Shown piece after piece: positions 46,358-56,019 of a stretch of 64,000 nt of DNA. Position 1 is the first letter of the stretch. Each line of letters opens with the position of its first letter. The notes below the pieces were generated by a model, which saw only the letters and a list, made by a program, of their open reading frames with translations, did not search any database and was not told the DNA's origin. A program made the translations under genes and the position numbers. Source of the DNA: Bacillus sp. FSL K6-3431 (GTDB lineage: Bacteria > Bacillota > Bacilli > Bacillales > Bacillaceae_C); the NCBI RefSeq assembly GCF_038002605.1, contig NZ_JBBOCT010000001.1:2728001-2792000 (forward strand), given 5' to 3'.

Positions 46358-47067
46358 CTTGAAATCCGCTCCTGTATAATTGCATTAGCCACTTTTAAAT
46401 CATATGGTGTAGTCACTTTTATATTAAATATTTCCCCTTTAACCAACTTAACTTTTCCACCTTGGATAGAATAAATTTTACATGCATCTGTCAAGATAGT
46501 CTTTTGATCTTCATCTAGTGATTGATAATAGTTCACTAATTTTTGGATATTGAAACTTTGTGGCGTTTGCCCTTGATACATGCTATCGCGTACGGGAATA
46601 TCAGAGATTACTTCACCATCTTCTGATTGAATAATTGTATCTATTGCCTCTATTACAGTATCGACCGCTCCAAATTTAATTGCCCCATCGATATTTTCTT
46701 CAATAATCCGATGCGTTAAAAACGGCCGTACCGAGTCATGTGTAATTATTACATCTTCTTCGGATATTCCAAAGTTTTCTTCAATATATTTAATCCCACT
46801 CATTATTGAATCATTTCGATCTTTTCCACCTTCAACTACTACTATTCGATCTAATTCCCCAATATATTTTTTTATAATATCGTTCGTATGGTTAATCCAA
46901 TCTTTTGGTGAAACAATAATGATTTTGTCAAAGCGATCATTTAGTAAAAATTTTTCTATTGTATGAATAATGATTGGTCGATTATTAAGAGTCAAGAACT
47001 GCTTAGGCATATCAATATTGCCCATACGTGTACCTTTTCCTCCAGCAAGAATTTCTGCGTAAATCAT
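46354..47067 (-). CDS. tarI: Ribitol-5-phosphate cytidylyltransferase TarI
   Basis: 237 residues from ATG 47067, nine bases after AAGGAG; a TTG at 47076 is closer to that site and less likely. IspD-family fold with [30 protein letters not shown], and TPQSFN. It makes CDP-ribitol from CTP and the ribitol-5-phosphate of TarJ. IspD itself is excluded by the partner tarJ and the teichoic acid context. Confidence 0.92.
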   Translation of the reverse strand: MIYAEILAGGKGTRMGNIDMPKQFLTLNNRPIIIHTIEKFLLNDRFDKIIIVSPKDWINHTNDIIKKYIGELDRIVVVEGGKDRNDSIMSGIKYIEENFGISEEDVIITHDSVRPFLTHRIIEENIDGAIKFGAVDTVIEAIDTIIQSEDGEVISDIPVRDSMYQGQTPQSFNIQKLVNYYQSLDEDQKTILTDACKIYSIQGGKVKLVKGEIFNIKVTTPYDLKVANAIIQERISR

Positions 47068-47290
47068 CCGTACCAACTCCTTTTTAATGTTTGGCGAAAA
47101 ATAAAAAACAGTTTATTATTCTAATTAATTGGTGTTATCTCTGAAAAAAATATGTCGAATATCGCAGTAAAACTCATAATACAATATACACTTTATCCTT
47201 ATTATTAGCAAGAAGGCTCCAAATTTATAACGACCTAAACCTACTCTTCTATCCTAGATTATTTGATATTCAGTGGATACTCTTTATAAA

Positions 47291-47338
47291 AAACACCCTG
47301 ATTTATACAGTTGAATAATTGTATAAATCAGGGTGTTT
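47291..47338 (-). terminator. Strong terminator after the GW-module amidase gene
   Basis: A 19-bp perfect stem, AAACACCCTGATTTATACA (47291-47309) with its complement at 47320-47338. On the minus strand it is followed by TTTATAAAG after a T-rich arm. Confidence 0.9.
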
Positions 47339-47345
47339 AATAACT

Positions 47346-49881
47346 TCATCTATTGATGAGATTTGAATGATGTATCCATACTGTCTTTCCTTTTAAACTA
47401 CCGCGATACCATATATTATTTCCTACTTTCTCCGTTAAATGAACCTTAAATTCTTGACGTTTATATGGTGTAAGACTTTGGTATACGATATCTTTTGAGC
47501 CTCCCCACGCTTTGCTCGTGGCACTACCTGTTCCTTTTAAGTAATACGATTTAGTTTTCTTATCTACTCCTAAATGGGTGTGAATCGATAAATCATTCGC
47601 TTTTACCCAACCAACTATTCCCTTTGAACTGCTTGGTTCATTACTTATTAAGTAATATAACTGTTTATTTTTGCTAGCCTGCTTTTTTATGTAGTAAACA
47701 TAATTAGTAAATAAAGCTCCTGCATTTTCCACAGTAGAATTAACATTTAAACTCGGATATATCTTTACCTCTGAATTGCGGATATGACCAAGTTTACTTG
47801 TATTACTTTCTAATATATCCGTAATATAATCGGAATGAATCCAAACTGTCTTTCCATTCAAGATTCCCCGGTACCAAATGTTGTTACCTACCTTTTCAGT
47901 CAAATGAACCTTAAACTCTTGATGTTTATATGCGGTGAGACTTGTGTAAATGACATCTTGTGAACCACCCCATGCTTTAATATAAGCCCTACCTGTACCT
48001 TTAACGTAAAACGTTTTGACATTCTTATCAACGCCAGAATGGGCGTGTGTAAATACGTCTGTTGCTTTTACCCACCCTACTACTCCTTTTATACTACTCG
48101 GATTTTGACTTATTAAATAATATATTACCCCTTTTAATTCATCTTGTTTTTTAATGTAATATACCCGATTAGTGTATGTTTCCCCCGCGTTTTTCACAGT
48201 AGAGGTTCCTTCTAAACTTGAATATATCTTCACGCCAGCATTATTGATATGTCCAAGTTTACTCGTAGTAGCATCCTTTTTATTCATAACATAACTAGAA
48301 TGTATCCAAACCTGCTTACCTTTAAGCATTCCCCTATACCATACATTGGATCCTACTAATTCTGTAAGATTAACTTTAAATTCTGTACCAGCGTATGTCG
48401 CTAAGTCGTCAAGAACGAGGTTCTTCCCCCCCCCCCCAGGCTTTCGTATATGCTTTACCAGTTCCTTTTAGAATAAGATTTTTATCTTTTTTATCTAATC
48501 CGTTATGTTTATAACTATTAAGGTCTTTTGCCTGCATCCAACCGATTGTTCCACTTTTATTACTAGGATTTCTACTAATTAAATAATAGGTTATCCCATT
48601 TACGTTAACTTGTTCTTTTATATAAAAAACTTCGTTGGTATTCTGCGATCCAGCGTTAGAATAATCGTATGGATTAGTTGGATCACTATAAATACGACTA
48701 ACACTTGATTTAACATGTGCTAATTTACTTGTAGATTGTTTTTCGATTGCCAACTTGTTATATTTCATCGTTACTAGTTTAACAAAGTCATTCCAATTAT
48801 AACCCCAGTTTGCGAAGTATCCATGTGGGTCTACGTGATTTGTCCCACCTAGAAACCTACTGACTGCGGCATGAGACCATAATGATCCTTGTCCAGTGTT
48901 TTCAGCACTAGTAACAACCAAACCGTACTTATATAATACGGAAGCAATATAATCGGAGAAATTATTGATGGAGCGAGCAAACTGATCAAAAATATGAACC
49001 CTCACGAGTTCAACATGAACAAATCTCTGGTTTGCAAATCTCCCTGCACCCCATGCTCCCAAATCGGTAGGATGAATTTCAATAATGCGAGAGTGATCCA
49101 CAAAAGCATGTACAAATGCATTTTTATGATTTTTAGACATATAGGTAATTTCACTCGTAATGGTTGATGAGTTATTAGCAGTTTCATGCGCTACCACTCC
49201 CTCAACCTTACCGAATCCATAACGATAGTTAAATTTTGTAAACTCCTTTTTATGATCGTATTCTATTTTAGCAGCTCCTAGATTTCTAGAAAGGATATAA
49301 TTATTAACATTAGGGAAGCTTTGATATGTTCTCATTAGGGTTCTATGATTTACATTCTCACCTCCTCTATGCTCGCTTTCAACTTTTCCATCCCGCCAAT
49401 CTATAGGTATATATTGAAGTTCTTCCTCACTAAGCTTGCTTATATCTTCTCCATGAACCATTGTTCCAATTTTAATACCTAGCTCATTGTATTCAACCTT
49501 ATTAGATGTATTTTCTTTTTGGGGGACTTCTTGTATCCCAGAATCTTCTTTAATACTTACATCTAATTCATCTTTACTAGTACTTTTAGGAATTGATTCT
49601 CCATTAGACTTTATAATTGATTGTTCTTGATTCCTGTATTCCGAATTTAAATGAGCATCTATTTCATTTGTAGATTGTGTTTCTTCTTCATTATCCTTAA
49701 TTATTACTTGTTCCTTACTTGATTCAAGTTCTGATTCCATACTTTGTTCTTGCTTTACTTCTAGCTCAATCTCTTCAGTGAGTATTTCCCCATCCTCTAT
49801 GTTTTCCAGCGCCAACAAGGAATATGGAAACAATGACGAATAGAACAAAAAAACAGTCACCATGATGCCTAACTTCTTCAT
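47346..49881 (-). pseudogene. GW-module N-acetylmuramoyl-L-alanine amidase, interrupted at a 12-G tract
   Basis: ATG 49881 follows GGAGG by five bases. Signal peptide (about residues 1-25, MKKLGIMVTVFLFYSSLFPY), an acidic linker to about 185, then an Amidase_2 zinc domain (GVVAHETANNSS, SKNHKNAFVHAFVDHS, NHVDPHGYF), then GW modules. The frame runs into a run of 12 G (coding strand; 48426-48437) after KAWGG and stops at 48409. With 11 G the frame would continue KNLVLDDLATYAGTEFKVNL into the second open part (48329-47346), giving about 844 residues with three GW double modules. It cleaves peptidoglycan amide bonds and is held to the wall by teichoic acids. This may be phase variation or a sequencing error, so the gene may be intact in life. 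Confidence 0.85.
48426..48437 (-). repeat. Homopolymer tract, 12 G on the coding strand
   Basis: Twelve consecutive C on the plus strand. A total of 11 or 14 restores the amidase frame; 12 truncates it. Confidence 0.9.
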
Positions 49882-50017
49882 ATTTTCCTCCATCTTTTTA
49901 TTAAAGATATTTTATACCAACTATAAATCTATATCGGTTATTTAATTAAACATTTTAAGTGAATTTTTAATTTCACCCAATATATCTAATTACTAAATAT
50001 GTACTTAAAATGAGAAA

Positions 50018-50058
50018 GTACCCTGATTAATGGATTTCCTCCATTATAATCAGGGTAC
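50018..50058 (-). terminator. Terminator after the GW-module glucosaminidase gene
   Basis: GTACCCTGATTA plus ATGGA (50018-50034) pairs with TCCAT and TAATCAGGGTAC (50040-50058), with a two-base bulge. The minus strand continues TTTCTCATTTT. Confidence 0.8.
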
Positions 50059-50074
50059 TAATAAGCCTTTTGAA

Positions 50075-52891
50075 TTATTTATATCTAGGTATTTCAAGCG
50101 TTATTTTATACGCATCTAGTAAACTGTACAGTTGATTCATTCTAGTTGTCTGTTTATAGGCCCAGCCTATGTCTGTTGCATATTGTTTACCAATTGTATT
50201 ATTTGTTGCAGCATAATTGGGATTCCAGCGCATTTTATATAAAGTGTCTAGTCCTTGCTTTATATATTCATTCCCGATAAATTTAGCGCCACCTGTAATT
50301 GCTTGTGCAGGAGTAAACCAACCTTCATCATAGGCTCTTTTTGCTCCACATTCTACCGGACAACTGTCATATGCCCCTATTCCGTACATATTATAAACTG
50401 TTTTACCATTATATTTTACTCCTTTTGCTAATGTAGAGCTACCATTTCCTGTTTCTAATAAAGCATGTGAAATTAAATAAATTTCATTAACTCCATTTGC
50501 TTTTCCCGCATCCACAAAAGCCTTCGCTTGCCCCGCTAATATACCGCGCCCTTTAAGAATTTTCTCGTTTACTTCAGCCACATCAATATTTGCACTGTGC
50601 GACAGTTTTAAAAATTGTAATGAGTCTTTAAAACTAGTGAAATTATTAGGATTTAAATAATATGATACATCTGACTTGAGAGCGGGTCCCCATATTGTAT
50701 TTTTCACATGATACCAAGTATATCCATCTTTTCCTTTTGCACTATCATATATAGTTAGCTTGTTACCATTAACTTTTTCATAAAAAGCATATTCAGTACC
50801 TGGTCCTCTTCTTATATTCCAGTTAGATTTTTTCACTGTACCATTTCCATCTTTAATATTTACTATTTCGAAGGCGTCTTCTCTCAACCAGAGTTTATAA
50901 GTTTGCTTATATATATCGGTCACAGGAAAAGATTTCATTTGGATATCTGATATATTATTAAGAGTTATATTATAATTTGTATATGTTTTTACAACTTCTT
51001 TAATTGGTATATTAGTAAGATAGTTGTTGTGTATCCATACTGTCTTCCCATTCAACTTTCCACGATACCATGTGTTATTACCCACTTTTTCTGTCAAATG
51101 AACCTCAAACGTTTCAGCTCTATACTTAGAAAGGCCATAAACCAAATCTTTCGAGCCGCCCCAAGCTTTATTATAAGCACTGCCTGAACCTTTTATGTAG
51201 AATATTTTGGACTTCTTATCAACACCAACATGTGCATTGGTCGACAGGTCTCCTGATTTTACCCATCCTACTATTCCCTTAGTACTGCTTGGCTCCTTAC
51301 TAATTAAATAAAATAATTGTCCACCTACATTAGCTTGCTTTTTAATATAATACACTTGATTTGTTCTTACCGATCCAGCTATTTTAGCTGAAGATTGATT
51401 AAGTACATTGGCATATATCTTTACATTTGCATTGCGGAGATGCCCTAGTCTACTTATACTTTTTTCATCTAAACTCACTAGATAGCTAGAATGAATCCAT
51501 ACTGTCTGTCCATTTAACTTTCCGCGGTACCAAGTATTGTTACCTACTTTCTCCGTTAAATGCACCTGAAACTCTTGTGTTTTAAATTTGGAAAGGTCTT
51601 TGTATACTAAATTTCTCGAACCTCCCCAAGCAGTGTTATACGCACTACCTGATCCTTTGATATAGAATGTTTTAGATGTCTTATCAATTCCAATGTGTGG
51701 GTGGGTTGATATGTCCGACGCTTTTACCCAACCTACAACACCGTTAGTACTACTTGCTTGAGTACTAATTAAGTAATATGTTTGTCCATTTAATATTGCT
51801 TTCTTTTTAATGTAATACACCGTATTCGTATACTTTGATCCGGCATTTATTGACCTACCACCAACTGTTTGATAAATCTTCACATTCGTGTTTCTAATAT
51901 GACCTAATAGACTCGTTGTACTCTCTTCCATGGTTGTTACAAAACTAGAATGGAGCCATACACTTTTTCCATTCAATGTTCCACGGTACCAAACGTTGGT
52001 ACCCACTTTTTCTGTTAGATGGACCTTGAATTCTTGGTCTTTATATTGGGTAAGTGTTGGATATACAACGTCTTTTGTTCCACCCCAAGCTTTACTTGTA
52101 GCTTTACCAGTACCTTTGATATAAAAAGTTTTGACTTTCTTATCAACTCCAGCATGGGTATGTGTTGATAAATCATTTGCCTTTACCCAACCTATAACTC
52201 CCTTTACACTACTTGGCTGTTTACTAATCAAATAATATTTTTGTCCGTTTACTGTAGCTTGCATTTTAATATAAAATACAGTATCCGTGTTAGTTGTACC
52301 CGCATTGACAAATGTTGAATTATTTTCTAAACTTTGATATATTTTTACACTTGTATTCCGAATATGACCAAGCATACTAGTAGGACTTTCTTGAATCATA
52401 GACGCAAAGGTTGAAAATGTTTGAACCTTTACATGCTCTTTGATTTCAGGTTCATTTGCTTTTTTATTTTGGAGTTCAGAATCTGATATATTTTCTTTTT
52501 CATCTACATCGCTTTTTTCAATGACCTTTTCATTACTTATATTAATTTCTTGTTCTACGCTTTGCTTTAATTCCTCTTTATTTTCGGAAGGCATTTCTTC
52601 CGGATCAACTTCCTCAATTTTATCAGAAGTTTCCCCTTCAATCTCTTTAGGGTCTATCACTTCTACTTCATCACTTTTATTTTCCTCTAATTGATTTTCT
52701 TCGCCAATATCCTGCTCTTTATCCGAAGTATCAATATTATTGTCTATTAGTGATTCTTCATTACTACTTTCAATAGTTTTCTCTTCCATTATCACACTCT
52801 GATTTTCTACTCTCTCATCAGCTAGTATGGTCAGCGGGAATGTCGAAGTATAGAATAAGAGTACTACTATTAGGATCAATAATTTTTTCAT
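50075..52891 (-). CDS. GW-module cell-wall glucosaminidase
   Basis: 938 residues. The signal peptide (1-25, MKKLLILIVVLLFYTSTFPL) is followed by a very acidic, low-complexity linker (about 26-165). Three repeated blocks of about 150 residues follow, each starting GHIRN or GHLRN and holding two GW modules (GVIGWVKANDL; WYRGTLNGKSVWLHS). After an SH3-like stretch (NWNIRRGPGTEYAFY) comes a Glucosaminidase domain (ILAGQAKAFVDAGKANGVNE, HALLETGNGSS, YGIGAYDSCPVECGAKRAYD). It cuts the glycan strand after GlcNAc; GW modules bind teichoic acids, so it works with the adjacent tag/tar genes. A paralogue of the upstream amidase in layout. Confidence 0.92.
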   Translation of the reverse strand: MKKLLILIVVLLFYTSTFPLTILADERVENQSVIMEEKTIESSNEESLIDNNIDTSDKEQDIGEENQLEENKSDEVEVIDPKEIEGETSDKIEEVDPEEMPSENKEELKQSVEQEINISNEKVIEKSDVDEKENISDSELQNKKANEPEIKEHVKVQTFSTFASMIQESPTSMLGHIRNTSVKIYQSLENNSTFVNAGTTNTDTVFYIKMQATVNGQKYYLISKQPSSVKGVIGWVKANDLSTHTHAGVDKKVKTFYIKGTGKATSKAWGGTKDVVYPTLTQYKDQEFKVHLTEKVGTNVWYRGTLNGKSVWLHSSFVTTMEESTTSLLGHIRNTNVKIYQTVGGRSINAGSKYTNTVYYIKKKAILNGQTYYLISTQASSTNGVVGWVKASDISTHPHIGIDKTSKTFYIKGSGSAYNTAWGGSRNLVYKDLSKFKTQEFQVHLTEKVGNNTWYRGKLNGQTVWIHSSYLVSLDEKSISRLGHLRNANVKIYANVLNQSSAKIAGSVRTNQVYYIKKQANVGGQLFYLISKEPSSTKGIVGWVKSGDLSTNAHVGVDKKSKIFYIKGSGSAYNKAWGGSKDLVYGLSKYRAETFEVHLTEKVGNNTWYRGKLNGKTVWIHNNYLTNIPIKEVVKTYTNYNITLNNISDIQMKSFPVTDIYKQTYKLWLREDAFEIVNIKDGNGTVKKSNWNIRRGPGTEYAFYEKVNGNKLTIYDSAKGKDGYTWYHVKNTIWGPALKSDVSYYLNPNNFTSFKDSLQFLKLSHSANIDVAEVNEKILKGRGILAGQAKAFVDAGKANGVNEIYLISHALLETGNGSSTLAKGVKYNGKTVYNMYGIGAYDSCPVECGAKRAYDEGWFTPAQAITGGAKFIGNEYIKQGLDTLYKMRWNPNYAATNNTIGKQYATDIGWAYKQTTRMNQLYSLLDAYKITLEIPRYK

Positions 52892-53310
52892 TCAATTTGT
52901 TCCTCCATATCAAAATATTAATAAGACTTCTAATCTATTATACTATTATATCGGATACAGAAAAAAAAATTGAAGGATTATGTAAAAATAAATACTAAAT
53001 TAAGACTTTTTCTTCAACTATCTATCTCGCCTATATTCATAAACGTCATTTCTTCCTTTACTGCTTTGAAAAATAAGCGATTCTATTTAGCAAGATTTGC
53101 AATTTATTTCCCAGAAATTATGTGTACATTCAAATTGACATATTTTAGTGCACAATAAATTAATACTTGACTATGTTCTAGTCCTTACCATAATTGTAAC
53201 CAAAATGTATTTTACGTTTACGACGAAACATAGTAATATATAGAATAGCCTAATTATTTTTCACGTTACTTGGCATGGCATTTAATAAATGATAAAGGAG
53301 TACTACCCTC
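52892..53310. other. Divergent intergenic region
   Basis: About 420 A+T-rich bases between the glucosaminidase gene (minus) and the LCP gene (plus). It must hold both promoters; no convincing pair of boxes stands out. A possible TTTACG/TATAGA pair lies near 53215-53243. No ORF was recognised. Confidence 0.45.
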
Positions 53311-54333
53311 ATGGGACGACAACAATATACTAAAGTTAAAAGAAAAAAGAAAAACCGTGGTCGGATATTTTGGTTTATCATATTTCCGATATTACTTGTT
53401 GCCGGAATTGGCCTTAGCTATGGATCATACCTATTTAAAAAGGCAGAAACAATGATGGGTGATTCCTATTACGAGGATCGCGATGGAAAATCAGATCTTC
53501 GAGATAAAAAAGTAAATCCCAAAATAGATAATGTGTCGATTTTATTTATTGGCATTGACGAAAGTGCTAAGCGTAGCCAGGGTGACAATACTCGTTCAGA
53601 TGCGCTTATGCTCGCTACTTTAAATGAAAAAGAAAAATCAGTAAAACTTGTGACAATCCCACGTGATTCTTATGTGTATATCCGCGAGGTTGGTTATTCG
53701 ACAAAGATTAATCATGCACATAGCTTCGGCGGACCAAAAGCTACGATTGAAACGGTTGAAGATTTACTTGATATACCTGTTGATTATTATGTCCGCTTAG
53801 ATTTTGAAGCATTCATGGAAATAGTGGACGCACTTGGGGGAATTAATATTGATGTTCCTTATGCATTTTCAGAACAAAACTCAAAGGATAAAGCAAACGC
53901 GATTTCTCTAGAGGCTGGCATGCAAAAATTAGACGGTGAAGAAGCGCTTGCGCTTGCACGTACGAGAAAGTTAGATAATGACATCGAACGCGGTAAACGG
54001 CAGCAAGAAATCATGAAAGCTATTTTGAAACAAGCAGCATCCACTACATCTGTACTGAAATATGGACAGGTTATCGATGCAATTGGGCCTAATATGCGAA
54101 CAAATATGACTTTTGATGAAATCAAAGCATTTGTTGATTACGGCATTTCAGGAAATCTCAATATCGAAACATTGACTATTTCCGGAGATGACGCTTATAT
54201 CCCAAATAGCAGTGGTAAGAATGTCTATTACTGGCAACTAAACGATGCTTCTCTCGAAGAACTTAAAGCAACACTAAAACAACATTTAGATGTTGCTTCG
54301 GGAATTGAAGAAACAAAAATGGCCACACCATAA
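53311..54333 (+). CDS. LytR-CpsA-Psr (LCP) family wall polymer ligase, TagU-like
   Basis: 340 residues. A basic cytoplasmic start (KVKRKKKNRGR), one membrane helix (about 20-42) and the LCP domain from about 72 with ILFIGIDES, TRSDALMLATL, TIPRDSYVYI, KINHAHSFGG, YYVRLDFEAFMEIVDALGGI and ALARTRK. The conserved arginines bind the lipid pyrophosphate. It transfers teichoic acid or capsule chains from undecaprenyl pyrophosphate to peptidoglycan. AAAGGAG precedes ATG 53311. A degraded second copy lies at 55600-55950. Confidence 0.93.
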   Translation: MGRQQYTKVKRKKKNRGRIFWFIIFPILLVAGIGLSYGSYLFKKAETMMGDSYYEDRDGKSDLRDKKVNPKIDNVSILFIGIDESAKRSQGDNTRSDALMLATLNEKEKSVKLVTIPRDSYVYIREVGYSTKINHAHSFGGPKATIETVEDLLDIPVDYYVRLDFEAFMEIVDALGGINIDVPYAFSEQNSKDKANAISLEAGMQKLDGEEALALARTRKLDNDIERGKRQQEIMKAILKQAASTTSVLKYGQVIDAIGPNMRTNMTFDEIKAFVDYGISGNLNIETLTISGDDAYIPNSSGKNVYYWQLNDASLEELKATLKQHLDVASGIEETKMATP

Positions 54334-54403
54334 CAATGGTTGGGATACGGATTCCACACGATATCATGTGGAATGCCGTTGTGGTTTACATCGTGCGAGG
54401 CTA

Positions 54404-54448
54404 AAAAAAGCAAGAGGATGGCAATAAATGCCATCCTCTTGCTTTTTT
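54404..54448. terminator. Bidirectional terminator between LCP and tagO copy 1
   Basis: A 20-bp perfect stem around GCAAGAGGATGGCA and TGCCATCCTCTTGC, with A and T runs outside that serve both directions. Duplicated almost exactly at 55966-56010. Confidence 0.9.
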
Positions 54449-54457
54449 CTTTATTAT

Positions 54458-55513
54458 TTAGCGTTCATACCGTCCGGATGATCTTAACCTCATGAGTCTT
54501 AAGAGTGGTTTGTAATCTTTGCTAACCAGTCCGAATGATTCTACAAATAATTCGATGCCGACTAGCAATAAAAATACTACTAGTATTGAGCCCCAGATTG
54601 TTGCCATCGAAAAGATGATAGCGGACAAGCTAAACATGAATGCTACTGCGTAAACGATCAAAACAGCTTGACGATGTGTAAATCCTGCATTTAATAAAAA
54701 ATGGTGAAAATGTTTTTTATCCGGTGCTGATATAGGTTGTTTATTAAAGCCTCGGCGGATGATCGCTAAAAATGTATCAGAGATTGGCACACCAAGTATA
54801 ATAACCGGGATGACTAATGTAAAAAAAGTTACATTTTTAGATCCAAGCAATGCAAGGATTGCGATCATATAGCCGAGAAATAACGCACCTGTATCACCCA
54901 TGAATATTTTAGCCGGATGAAAATTATAGAATAAAAATCCGAGCGTACTTCCTAGAACAAGTAGCGCGATTGTTAATACAAAGGTGTCACCTTGCAAAAA
55001 CGCCATAATACTTATTGTAATTAAGGCAATAGATGAGACTCCCGCAGCAAGGCCATCTAATCCATCTATCAAATTAATGGCATTGGTGATTCCAACAATC
55101 CACAGAATCGTAAGTGGAACGCTTAAAAATCCGAAATTCAACACACCACCGAACGGTAGATGAATGAATTCTAAGGTAAAGCTGCCAATTACAGCTACTG
55201 TTGCCGCAAATAGTTGACCAATCAATTTATATCTAGCTGACAAGATGAATATATCGTCTAAAACTCCCGTTATCACGATAATTAGACTACCAATCATAAT
55301 CGCCGGCATATGTGGATCATCCTGCCGTGAAACGAATAATCCTATCATGAAACTTATATAAATGGCTAGTCCACCAAGTATTGGTATATTTTTTTTATGA
55401 ACTTTTCTATCATTAGGTTTATCTGTTATTTTCCATCTCAATGCCGCATTTTTAACTATAGGTGTTATGAATATAGAGGTAATAAAACAAAGAATTAAAT
55501 ATAAATATTCAAT
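54458..55513 (-). CDS. tagO: UDP-GlcNAc:undecaprenyl-phosphate GlcNAc-1-phosphate transferase TagO, copy 1 (ATT start)
   Basis: 351 codons when read from ATT at 55513, exactly as long as copy 2, with AAAGGAGG at the same distance. The first codon is ATT where copy 2 has ATG; the next residues EYLYLILCF match copy 2. The next start-like codon in frame is TTG 55441, which would remove the first membrane helix and has no ribosome site. Eleven or so membrane helices, with NLIDGLDGLAAG, MGDTGALFLGY and KKHFHHFLL. The enzyme starts wall teichoic acid synthesis. Either it is translated weakly from AUU or it is being lost. Confidence 0.8.
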   Translation of the reverse strand: MEYLYLILCFITSIFITPIVKNAALRWKITDKPNDRKVHKKNIPILGGLAIYISFMIGLFVSRQDDPHMPAIMIGSLIIVITGVLDDIFILSARYKLIGQLFAATVAVIGSFTLEFIHLPFGGVLNFGFLSVPLTILWIVGITNAINLIDGLDGLAAGVSSIALITISIMAFLQGDTFVLTIALLVLGSTLGFLFYNFHPAKIFMGDTGALFLGYMIAILALLGSKNVTFFTLVIPVIILGVPISDTFLAIIRRGFNKQPISAPDKKHFHHFLLNAGFTHRQAVLIVYAVAFMFSLSAIIFSMATIWGSILVVFLLLVGIELFVESFGLVSKDYKPLLRLMRLRSSGRYER

Positions 55514-55599
55514 TGTGCAACCTCCTTTAGTATAAAATTAAGGTCCGATTTTACTCTCACTGGGTCGTTTAGCTACGGAGAGTATCTAATTAAAGAGAC

Positions 55600-55950
55600 T
55601 GAACATCGGACGAGGATATTGATGTAAATTAGTTCTACGAGATAAAATTGTAGATCCTAGATAATATGTCTATTTTATAGTGCTATGTGTAGCTTAGATG
55701 ACAATTCTATTTAAATGAAAAGAAATTAGTGAAGCTTGTTACTTATGGTTTATCCGCAAAGTTGGCCATTCTCGACAAAAGTTTAAGAATTCTTGCTGGG
55801 AATTCCTCTTTAATATGTCCGCTTAGATTTTGAAAACATTCATGGAAATAAGAGACACTTAAAGGGATCAATATGGATTTAACTATTTCTTTTTCAGTAT
55901 AATGCAAACACTGCCTCTTTCATTGAACCTACAAGTTTAACATTTGCTTA
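55600..55950 (+). pseudogene. Decayed copy of the LCP gene
   Basis: Short blocks match the intact LCP gene in order: TACGAGATAAAATTGTAGATC near 55637 against 53499 (only the spacing is kept), ATCCGCAAAGTTGG (55753) against 53679, ATGTCCGCTTAGATTTTGAA (55814) against 53790, and CATTCATGGAAATA just after. Frameshifts, stops and deletions destroy the frame. With the terminator copy at 55966 it shows that a unit of LCP gene, terminator and tagO was duplicated in tandem. Confidence 0.75.
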
Positions 55951-55965
55951 TCGCGTTATACCTAG

Positions 55966-56010
55966 ACAAAAGCAAGAGGATGGCAATAAATGCCATCCTC
56001 TTGCTTTTGT
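55966..56010. terminator. Bidirectional terminator, duplicate copy
   Basis: ACAAAAGCAAGAGGATGGCA (55966-55985) pairs perfectly with its complement at 55991-56010, the loop ATAAA being identical to that of the 54404 terminator. Confidence 0.9.
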
Positions 56011-56019
56011 CTTTATCAT

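Noticed and set aside
46354..47067. IspD (isoprenoid synthesis) as identity of the cytidylyltransferase
   Set aside because: The 4-base overlap with tarJ and the teichoic acid cluster make TarI far more likely; ispD normally lies elsewhere with ispF.
54351..54374. Additional terminator hairpin (ATTCCACA/TGTGGAAT) after the LCP gene
   Set aside because: No T-run follows and the strong terminator at 54404 explains the end of transcription.
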